From positions 1-10,000 of the forward strand of contig JAIWNK010000139.1 in NCBI GenBank assembly GCA_020216845.1: a DNA stretch of 10,000 nt. Direction: 5' to 3'. This document shows positions 1 to 5,597 of this stretch, in pieces (positions within the stretch are counted from its first letter, which is position 1; every line of letters starts with the position of its first letter). The notes beneath the pieces were generated by a model that made no database searches, had not been told where the DNA came from, and saw only the letters and a program-made list of their open reading frames with translations. Origin of the DNA: Anaerolinea sp. GTDB taxonomy: Bacteria; Chloroflexota; Anaerolineae; Anaerolineales; Anaerolineaceae. Both the position numbers and the translations under genes were made by a program.

Positions 1-1
1 C

Positions 2-88
2 GTTTTGCTGGATGCGGTTGGCGGTTGGAAGGCGGCGGATTGGCAGCCCGCCGGGTTTACGCTTTATCGCCTGGCAGGTGGCCAATAG
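2..88 (+). CDS. C-terminal tail of an unidentified upstream gene (partial)
   Basis: An open frame enters from the left edge and ends at TAG 86-88, giving the last 28 residues of a protein that ends in FTLYRLAGGQ. The frame differs from that of the following epimerase. Its stop lies 2 bases before the epimerase ATG, the close packing expected inside an operon. The fragment is too short to assign a family. A membrane or sugar-transfer protein would fit the neighbours, but that is only a guess from context. The reading frame itself is moderately supported, by the tight junction and by the ribosome binding site of the next gene falling inside it. Confidence 0.55.
   Translation, partial: VLLDAVGGWKAADWQPAGFTLYRLAGGQ
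76..81 (+). promoter_or_regulatory. Ribosome binding site of the epimerase gene
   Basis: AGGTGG lies 9 bases before ATG 91. It supports that ATG rather than a TTG 66 bases further upstream, which would add 22 residues not seen in this family. Confidence 0.55.
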
Positions 89-90
89 TC

Positions 91-1209
91 ATGCGCGTGC
101 TCTCAATCTTTGGCACTCGTCCCGAGGCAGTCAAGATGGCACCGGTGGTGCAGATGCTGGCGCAAACGCCCGGCATTGAAAGCCGTGTGTGCGTGACGGC
201 GCAGCACCGGCAAATGCTCGATCAGGTCTTGGAGTTGTTTGACATTCGCCCCGACCTGGATTTGGACCTGATGCGCCCGAACCAAAGCCTGGCGGAACTT
301 ACCGCAGCGATTCTGACGCATCTCGACCCGCTGCTGCGGGCGGAGCGCCCTGATTGGGTGTTGGTGCAGGGCGATACGACGACGGTGATGACGACGGCTT
401 TGCTGTGCTACTATAACCGCATTCGTGTTGGTCATGTCGAAGCGGGCTTGCGCACGGCAGATAAGTGGCAGCCGTTTCCTGAAGAAATCAACCGCCGGAT
501 TGCTGGGGTGGTGGCCGATTTGCATTTTGCCCCAACCGAGCATAGCCGTCAGAATCTGTTGCGCGAGGGCGTGCCTGCGCGACAGGTGGTTGTGACGGGC
601 AACCCGGTGATGGATGCCTTGCGCCAAATTGCCCGTCGCCCGGCCCCGGCAGAGGTTGAGCAGCTTTTGCAGCAATGCGGCATTGGCCCGCAGGGCCGTC
701 AACTGGTGCTGGTGACTGCACACCGTCGTGAGAATTTTGGCCGTCCGCTGGAGCAGATTTTCCAGGCGTTGCGCAGCCTGGCCGAGCAAGAACCGCAGAT
801 TCACATCGTATATCCGGTGCATCTCAATCCGAATGTGCAGGAACCGGCCTATCGGCTGCTGAATCAGTTGCCCAACATTACCCTGTTGCCGCCCTTGGAT
901 TACCTGAGCATGGTGCATTTGATGAAACAGGCTGTGTTGGTGTTGACCGATTCGGGTGGCATTCAGGAAGAGGCAACCGGGCTGGGCGTGCCGACGCTGG
1001 TGTTGCGCGAGGTGACCGAGCGCCCGGAGGGGGTGGAAGCGGGGGTGCTGAAGCTGGTCGGCGCCGATGAACAGCGCATTGTGTCAACGGCACAGCGTTT
1101 GCTGCATGACAAGGCAGCGTATCAACAAATGGCGCAGGCGGCCAACCCGTTTGGGGATGGACACGCAGCGGAGAAAATTGTCGCGGCGTTGTTGGCCTAT
1201 GATGCGTGA
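91..1209 (+). CDS. wecB: UDP-N-acetylglucosamine 2-epimerase (non-hydrolysing)
   Basis: This cytoplasmic enzyme interconverts UDP-GlcNAc and UDP-ManNAc, supplying ManNAc-type sugars for surface polysaccharides. The product is 372 residues, close to E. coli WecB (376). Family motifs appear in order: GTRPE at 8-12, QGDT at 93-96, HVEAGLRT at 115-122, PFPEEINR at 128-135, TGNP at 169-172, AHRRENFG at 210-217, DSGGIQEEA at 287-295, ERPEG at 310-314 and NPFGDG at 352-357. D95, E117 and E131 fall at the same numbers as the catalytic acidic residues of the E. coli enzyme, and H211 matches its active-site His. The ATG at 91 puts the Rossmann-fold start MRVLSIFGTRPE at the N-terminus. Its end overlaps the next gene, so the two are probably translated together. 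Hydrolysing relatives (NeuC type) exist, but the motif set favours the WecB/MnaA type. Confidence 0.96.
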   Translation: MRVLSIFGTRPEAVKMAPVVQMLAQTPGIESRVCVTAQHRQMLDQVLELFDIRPDLDLDLMRPNQSLAELTAAILTHLDPLLRAERPDWVLVQGDTTTVMTTALLCYYNRIRVGHVEAGLRTADKWQPFPEEINRRIAGVVADLHFAPTEHSRQNLLREGVPARQVVVTGNPVMDALRQIARRPAPAEVEQLLQQCGIGPQGRQLVLVTAHRRENFGRPLEQIFQALRSLAEQEPQIHIVYPVHLNPNVQEPAYRLLNQLPNITLLPPLDYLSMVHLMKQAVLVLTDSGGIQEEATGLGVPTLVLREVTERPEGVEAGVLKLVGADEQRIVSTAQRLLHDKAAYQQMAQAANPFGDGHAAEKIVAALLAYDA

Positions 1210-2224
1210 GGGCAGCATTTGTGTTTTGCCGCGCCTGAGCGGCTTGGGCGGGCCCACGTCGTTCCAGGGACGGTTTATGGCCGGGCTGCAACAGCGCGGC
1301 TTGCGCGCACATCATGACCCAACCGACCCGACGACGCGGGCGGTGTTGGTGATTGCTGGCACGCGTCATTTGGAGTGGTTGTGGCAATTTCGCCGGCGCG
1401 GGGTGCGCATTGTGCAGCGCCTGGATGGGTTGAACTGGGTGCATCGGCAGCGGGCGACGGGCTTGCGGCATTATTTGCGTTCTGAGTGGGGCAATTGGTT
1501 GCTCGCGACCATCCGGCGCAGTTTTGCGGACCGGGTGGTTTATCAGAGCGCGTTTGTGCGCAATTGGTGGCAGACGCGCTATGGCGCTGTGCGCAGCCCG
1601 GCGTTTGTGATTCACAATGGCGTGGATTTGAATATCTTCAGCCCCCAAGGTCCGGAGCTGCCGCCAACCGATCGGGTGCGCATTTTGTTGGTTGAAGGCC
1701 GTTTCGGCGGCGGTAACGATTTGGGGTTGTGGACGGCGGCGCGCCTGACGAAACTGTTACGCCCACAACTGACTCAACCGTTGGAATTGATGGTGGCCGG
1801 GGAGGTGCCGCCGGCGCTCAAATCGCCGGTGGAACAAGCGGCGGGGCAGCCGATTGCCTGGGCGGGGGTGCTGCCGCGTGCGGATATTCCGGCGCTCGAT
1901 CGTTCGGCGCATATCTATTTTTCGGCAGAAATCAACGCCCCTTGCCCCAATTCGGTCATTGAAGCCCTGGCCTGCGGCTTGCCGGTGTTGGGCTTTGCCA
2001 TCGGCGCTTTGCCAGAGCTGGTGCAGGGCGATGCTGGACGGTTGGTGCCCTATGGTGGCAATGCCTGGAAGCTTGACATGCCGGCGGTAGAAGACTTATC
2101 TCAGGCGGCACAGCAGGTGTTGGCCAATTTGCCGCATTTCCGTGCCGCAGCGCGCGAGCGGGCAGAAACTGCCTTTGGCCTGGATCGCATGATAGATCAG
2201 TATTTGGATGCTTTGTTGGGCTGA
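1199..2224 (+). CDS. GT4-like (GT-B fold) glycosyltransferase
   Basis: Probably a cytoplasmic, membrane-associated retaining glycosyltransferase acting in envelope glycan assembly; donor and acceptor cannot be read from the sequence. The product is 341 residues. The N-terminal half carries a glycine-rich loop near 15-25 ([12 protein letters not shown]) and RLDGLNW near 74-80. The C-terminal half has [11 protein letters not shown] at 137-147 and the donor-site block [16 protein letters not shown] at 251-266, followed by GALPELV at 269-275. In the usual EX7E motif the second Glu is E255, but position 247 is Ala, so the first Glu is not conserved; E244 is the nearest acid. Tandem ATGs at 1199 and 1202 overlap the epimerase stop (1207-1209), and no clear ribosome binding site is visible, suggesting translational coupling. 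The protein also aligns with GT1-annotated proteins, so the exact family name is uncertain. Confidence 0.85.
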   Translation: MMREGSICVLPRLSGLGGPTSFQGRFMAGLQQRGLRAHHDPTDPTTRAVLVIAGTRHLEWLWQFRRRGVRIVQRLDGLNWVHRQRATGLRHYLRSEWGNWLLATIRRSFADRVVYQSAFVRNWWQTRYGAVRSPAFVIHNGVDLNIFSPQGPELPPTDRVRILLVEGRFGGGNDLGLWTAARLTKLLRPQLTQPLELMVAGEVPPALKSPVEQAAGQPIAWAGVLPRADIPALDRSAHIYFSAEINAPCPNSVIEALACGLPVLGFAIGALPELVQGDAGRLVPYGGNAWKLDMPAVEDLSQAAQQVLANLPHFRAAARERAETAFGLDRMIDQYLDALLG

Positions 2225-2276
2225 GTTTGTCTAGCCTTGTGCCGGTTTGTGACTGGCGCGGCGCACCCCGAACCGG

Positions 2277-2282
2277 TATAAT
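2277..2282 (+). promoter_or_regulatory. Probable -10 box of the lipA promoter
   Basis: A perfect TATAAT lies 19 bases before the lipA ATG. A start site about 7 bases downstream would leave a leader of only about 13 nt, beginning almost at the AGGAG. No convincing -35 box is found at 16-18 bp; the hexamer there is GC-rich. The arms CCGGTT (2242-2247) and AACCGG (2271-2276) form an inverted repeat whose right arm abuts the box, a possible operator. Confidence 0.5.
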
Positions 2283-2289
2283 AGGCCGC

Positions 2290-2294
2290 AGGAG
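2290..2294 (+). promoter_or_regulatory. Ribosome binding site of lipA
   Basis: AGGAG lies 7 bases before ATG 2302. This decides the start: an in-frame upstream start at 2227 would place the TATAAT box inside the coding region and add 25 residues that do not resemble the family. Confidence 0.7.
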
Positions 2295-2301
2295 AAAACC
2301 A

Positions 2302-3243
2302 ATGGCTGCTGAACCTACGCGTGCAAGAGTGAACCCGGAAGTGGTAGATACAACCCCGCTGCGCCGTCCGAGCTGGATTCGGGTGCGCGCCCCGAGCGGA
2401 GAAACCTATGAACAATTACAGATGTTGATGCGGCGCAAGGCGCTGCATACGGTGTGTGAAGAAGCTGCCTGCCCGAATATGGGCGAGTGTTGGGGGTCGG
2501 GTACGGCAACGTTTTTGATGCTGGGCAATATCTGCACCCGCACCTGTGGCTTTTGTGATATTCAACATGGCCGCCCCGAGGCGTTGGATTGGCTTGAGCC
2601 GGAACGCGTGGCGCAGGCTGTTCATGCCATGGATTTGAAACATGCCGTGATTACGAGCGTCAACCGCGACGACCGTCGCGATGGCGGCGCGCCGATTTTT
2701 GCCATGGTCATCCGGCGCATTCGGCAACTTCAGCCGGGCTGTTCGATTGAGGTGCTCATCCCCGATTTTAAGGGCAGCCTGGAGGCGTTGCAAATTGTTG
2801 TTGCGGCGCGTCCAGAAATTCTCAATCACAATGTGGAGACGGTGCCGCGCCTGTTCAAGCAGGTGCAGCCGCAAGATCGCTATGAGTGGGCAGAGGCAAC
2901 CCTGCGCAATGCCAAGCGACTTGACCCGGATATTCTGACCAAGTCGGGCATTATGGTTGGCCTGGGCGAAACGCTGGACGAGGTCAAAGAGGTGATGCGT
3001 GACCTGCGCTCGTGGGGCGTGGATATTCTGACGATTGGGCAATATTTGCAGCCGAGCCGCAAGCACTTGCCGATGCAACGCTATGTGACGCTGGAAGAGT
3101 TTGCCGAGTTGAAGACCTTTGGCCTGGAGATTGGCTTCCGCTGGGTGGAAAGCGCTCCGTTGGTGCGTTCTTCGTATCATGCGGCTGAGCAGGTGCGCGC
3201 ACTCAGCGCCGTACATCAACAGCTTTACGGTGCAGCGGGCTGA
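2302..3243 (+). CDS. lipA: Lipoyl synthase (radical SAM)
   Basis: LipA inserts two sulfur atoms into octanoyl groups on the E2 subunits of 2-oxoacid dehydrogenases and on GcvH, making the lipoyl cofactor in the cytoplasm. The product is 313 residues, normal for the family. The auxiliary [4Fe-4S] ligands form CX4CX5C (C52, C57, C63). The radical SAM cluster is CX3CX2C (C78, C82, C85). The C-terminal RSSY (289-292) provides the serine ligand of the auxiliary cluster. Other family blocks are NHNVETV at 175-181, [11 protein letters not shown] at 213-223 and [11 protein letters not shown] at 242-252. The usual TSVDRDDLPDGGA block reads [13 protein letters not shown] here, a mild divergence. No lipB or lplA is next to it. 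It begins 77 bases after the glycosyltransferase, behind its own TATAAT box. Confidence 0.97.
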   Translation: MAAEPTRARVNPEVVDTTPLRRPSWIRVRAPSGETYEQLQMLMRRKALHTVCEEAACPNMGECWGSGTATFLMLGNICTRTCGFCDIQHGRPEALDWLEPERVAQAVHAMDLKHAVITSVNRDDRRDGGAPIFAMVIRRIRQLQPGCSIEVLIPDFKGSLEALQIVVAARPEILNHNVETVPRLFKQVQPQDRYEWAEATLRNAKRLDPDILTKSGIMVGLGETLDEVKEVMRDLRSWGVDILTIGQYLQPSRKHLPMQRYVTLEEFAELKTFGLEIGFRWVESAPLVRSSYHAAEQVRALSAVHQQLYGAAG

Positions 3244-3282
3244 TTCGGTGGTAGAATTGCAGGGCTACTTTTGGAGGAGTGT

Positions 3283-4674
3283 ATGCCCTGGAACAAACGT
3301 TGGTTTTTGATTGGTGTGGTACTGACCGTGTTGGTCAGTCTATTGTCGGCCTGCGCGGGTGTAGGTGGCCATGCAGAGTGGGCTGGAATGTGGAGCGCGG
3401 ATGTGCCGGAAGGTAATTTCCGCTTGTTTGTCAGCCCGGATGGCCAAAGCATTCCGCAGCTGGATGCCGAGCTTGTCTGCGGTGATGTGGTGCTGAAAGG
3501 CGCGGTGATTGGCGTCAATCAGGGCTTTGCTGTGGATAGGAATGGCAATTTCCGCCTGACTCATGCGGATCTGTTGGTGATTGCAGGCCAACTGAGCGGC
3601 ACAGAGGCTAGCGGCACGTATACATTTGGCACATGCAGCGGAAATTGGAAGGCGACGCTGACCGCTGCTCCGCAAAATGTGGTGCGCGCCGGTGATGCCT
3701 TGTTGGATGGGGCAACCTTTGTCAAGTTGGTGCGCTATCATCGCTATGCTTTGATCAATCAGTTCAAGCAGCTCACTTCGGCCATTCTCAAGTCTGAGGA
3801 CCCGGATATGCAGATGCGGTTACAACAGAAGATGATTCTGCTCAGCCAGGACTTGCAGATGCCCAATCAGATGGGAGAGATGGCCCTGGAGCGTTGGGTG
3901 GATGATGCCCTGGTGCGTCAGGAAGCGCAACGACGCGGCATCAAGGCCAGCCGCAGTGAGGTGGATGCAGAAATCCATCATTTGTTGGGCTATTATCCGG
4001 AGGGAACGCCGACCCCGCAACCGGATTTGCCAGCTCCAACCAGCATCTCGAAGAAGCTGTTCGATGAAAACTGGGCGAACAGCCTGGCTGATATTCAACA
4101 ACAAACTGGCCTAACCGAAAGCGAAGTCCGGCAGATTTTTGAAGGAACTGTTCTGGCGCGCAAGCTGATGGAGGCGCTTTATCCCGATTTGTATGGTGCG
4201 GAAGAGCAGGTGCACGTACGGCATATGGTGTTCGCCGATCAGCAAACGGCACAAGGTGTGGCCGATTTGATGCTGGCTGGCAGCCGTTGGGAAGACCTGG
4301 CCGCGGCTTCGCTGGATACGGATACAGCTGCGAACGCGGGGGATTTGGGCTGGATCGGGCGTGGGGTGCGCAGCAGTGCCTTCGATGAGGTGGCCTTCTC
4401 GTTGGAGATTGGCAAAGTCAGCGCACCGGTGCAAACCGAGGATGGCTGGGAGTTGATTCAGGTGTTGGCGCGCGAGACGCGGCCCTTTGACGATGTGCAG
4501 CTTGTGCGTCAGCAGCGTTTGGAGCGTTGGCTGCAAGGGCAGCGCACAGCTACCCTGCCGGATGGTAAGCCGATGGTGGAGCGCTTTCAGAACTGGCAGG
4601 TGCTGATTCCATATGGCCCGGCGCTGCCGCCGGAAGCATTGCAGCTTTTGCCGCAAAATGAGGTGCCGCGCTAG
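3283..4674 (+). CDS. Peptidylprolyl isomerase lipoprotein, PpiC/SurA-like foldase
   Basis: Probably an extracytoplasmic, membrane-tethered foldase that isomerises Xaa-Pro bonds in exported proteins, like PrsA/SurA. The product is 463 residues. A hydrophobic N-terminus ends in the lipobox LSAC, with C24 as the lipidated residue. Residues about 30-125 form a beta-rich segment with C66 and C118 that I do not recognise; PrsA lacks it. Residues about 145-300 resemble a SurA N-type helical chaperone region, interrupted by a Pro-rich stretch (241-252). The parvulin domain spans about 308-397, with HVRHMVFA (311-318), GDLGWIGRG (353-361) and FDEVAFSLEIGKVS (367-380). ATG 3283 is chosen because GGAGGAG lies at 3273-3279. 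It begins 39 bases after lipA. A weak TAGAAT lies at 3252-3257, so either read-through from lipA or its own weak promoter is possible. A strong terminator follows. Confidence 0.9.
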   Translation: MPWNKRWFLIGVVLTVLVSLLSACAGVGGHAEWAGMWSADVPEGNFRLFVSPDGQSIPQLDAELVCGDVVLKGAVIGVNQGFAVDRNGNFRLTHADLLVIAGQLSGTEASGTYTFGTCSGNWKATLTAAPQNVVRAGDALLDGATFVKLVRYHRYALINQFKQLTSAILKSEDPDMQMRLQQKMILLSQDLQMPNQMGEMALERWVDDALVRQEAQRRGIKASRSEVDAEIHHLLGYYPEGTPTPQPDLPAPTSISKKLFDENWANSLADIQQQTGLTESEVRQIFEGTVLARKLMEALYPDLYGAEEQVHVRHMVFADQQTAQGVADLMLAGSRWEDLAAASLDTDTAANAGDLGWIGRGVRSSAFDEVAFSLEIGKVSAPVQTEDGWELIQVLARETRPFDDVQLVRQQRLERWLQGQRTATLPDGKPMVERFQNWQVLIPYGPALPPEALQLLPQNEVPR

Positions 4675-4691
4675 AAACATGCGCTTGTGTT

Positions 4692-4738
4692 GCTGCGCCC
4701 CGCTGTCCTTGAGGGCAAGGGGGCGCAGCTTTTCTTTT
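4692..4738 (+). terminator. Intrinsic terminator or attenuator-like hairpin
   Basis: GCTGCGCCCC (4692-4701) pairs perfectly with GGGGCGCAGC (4720-4729). Inside, TGTCC (4704-4708) pairs with GGGCA (4713-4717), with one G-U pair, around a TTGA loop. The T-rich tract TTTTCTTTT follows at 4730-4738. It lies 17 bases after the foldase stop and directly before rnhA, whose ribosome binding site starts right after the T-tract. Confidence 0.85.
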
Positions 4739-4743
4739 CAGGA
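4739..4743 (+). promoter_or_regulatory. Ribosome binding site that decides the rnhA start
   Basis: CAGGA lies 8 bases before GTG 4752. The in-frame ATG at 4743 begins on the last base of this site and would have no usable spacing, so GTG 4752 is preferred. Confidence 0.55.
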
Positions 4744-4751
4744 TGTGTGTT

Positions 4752-5459
4752 GTGAGCAATCGCAAGAAACAGGTTTATGTGGTGGTGCGTGGGCGAAAGC
4801 CCGGCCTCTATGCGCACTGGGCCGGAGCCGGGGGCGCCGAGGAGCAGGTGAGCGGGTTCGATGGGGCACAGTTTCACGGCTTTTATGAACGCGCCGATGC
4901 CCTGGCCTGGCTGCGCAGCCTGCAACAAGACTTGCCGCCCGAATTGGCACAGCTGTTGCAGCAGGAACCGCAACCGGTTGAGCCGCCGCTGGACCCGCTA
5001 CGCGTGTGGCTGTATACCGATGGCTGTTCGCTATCCAACCCCGGGCCGGGCGGCTATGGGGTGGTGATCTGCTATCAGGGGCATCGCCGTGAGCTTTCGG
5101 GCGGCTTTGCGCTCACGACCAACAACCGCATGGAGATCATGGCCTGCATTGTTGGGCTGCGGGCGCTCAAGCGCCCGATGGGGGTGATTTTGTTCAGCGA
5201 CTCGCGCTATGTGGTTGAGACGATGACGCAGGGGTGGGCACAGCGTTGGCAGGCCAATGGTTGGATGCGCACCCGGCAGCAGCGCGCCGAAAACGCCGAT
5301 TTGTGGCAGGCGCTGCTGGACGTGTGTGCGCAGCATCAGGTTGAGTTCCGTTGGGTGCGTGGGCATAATGGCACGCCCGAGAATGAGCGCTGCGACCGTC
5401 TGGCGGATTGGGCGGCGCGTCAGCCAAATTTGCCGCCCGATCCCGGCTATCAAGCCTGA
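4752..5459 (+). CDS. rnhA: Ribonuclease HI with N-terminal hybrid-binding domain
   Basis: It cleaves the RNA strand of RNA:DNA hybrids (R-loops, primers, misincorporated ribonucleotides) in the cytoplasm. The product is 235 residues from GTG 4752. Residues about 6-52 form a viroplasmin-like hybrid-binding domain (VYVVVRGRKPGLY, then a GF/GFY region and an A-rich helix), as in eukaryotic RNase H1 and some bacterial enzymes. A Pro/Glu linker (about 60-82) leads to the catalytic domain (about 84-223). The DEDD residues are D90 (YTDG), E128 (NNRMEIM), D150 (FSDSRYV) and D215 (NERCDRLAD). H205 in the loop RGHNGTPENERCD matches E. coli H124. An alternative ATG at 4743 would add MCV. It has no obvious promoter of its own after the preceding terminator, which makes its transcription puzzling. 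Confidence 0.95.
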   Translation: MSNRKKQVYVVVRGRKPGLYAHWAGAGGAEEQVSGFDGAQFHGFYERADALAWLRSLQQDLPPELAQLLQQEPQPVEPPLDPLRVWLYTDGCSLSNPGPGGYGVVICYQGHRRELSGGFALTTNNRMEIMACIVGLRALKRPMGVILFSDSRYVVETMTQGWAQRWQANGWMRTRQQRAENADLWQALLDVCAQHQVEFRWVRGHNGTPENERCDRLADWAARQPNLPPDPGYQA

Positions 5460-5516
5460 GCTCTCTGCGCTTGACCAATAAACTGAAAAATCCAATACAT
5501 TTGCTTGCGCTTGTTG

Positions 5517-5522
5517 TATAAT
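5517..5522 (+). promoter_or_regulatory. Probable -10 box upstream of the exported-protein gene
   Basis: A perfect TATAAT sits in a locally AT-rich gap (5460-5597). No good -35 hexamer lies at 16-18 bp. The predicted start near 5529 gives a leader of about 70 nt before ATG 5598. In that leader CCTG (5572-5575) and CAGG (5582-5585) can pair, and TCCCT (5560-5564) can pair with AGGGA (5588-5592) in the ribosome binding site. Confidence 0.5.
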
Positions 5523-5582
5523 CAAGTTGTCGCACGGATTCTAGCACCAGAAGATCACTTCCCTGGCGACGCCTGGTGAGTC

Positions 5583-5592
5583 AGGAAAGGGA
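5583..5592 (+). promoter_or_regulatory. Ribosome binding site of the exported-protein gene
   Basis: The purine-rich AGGAAAGGGA ends 5 bases before ATG 5598 and supports that start. The start also places a typical signal peptide at the N-terminus. Confidence 0.6.
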
Positions 5593-5597
5593 CCCAA

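Noticed and set aside
3224..3257. Candidate promoter TTTACG ... TAGAAT before the foldase gene
   Set aside because: The spacer is 22 bp and the -35 match is poor; read-through from lipA over a 39-base gap is at least as likely.
5501..5506. TTGCTT as a -35 box for the TATAAT at 5517
   Set aside because: The spacer would be only 10 bp, too short for a sigma70-type promoter.
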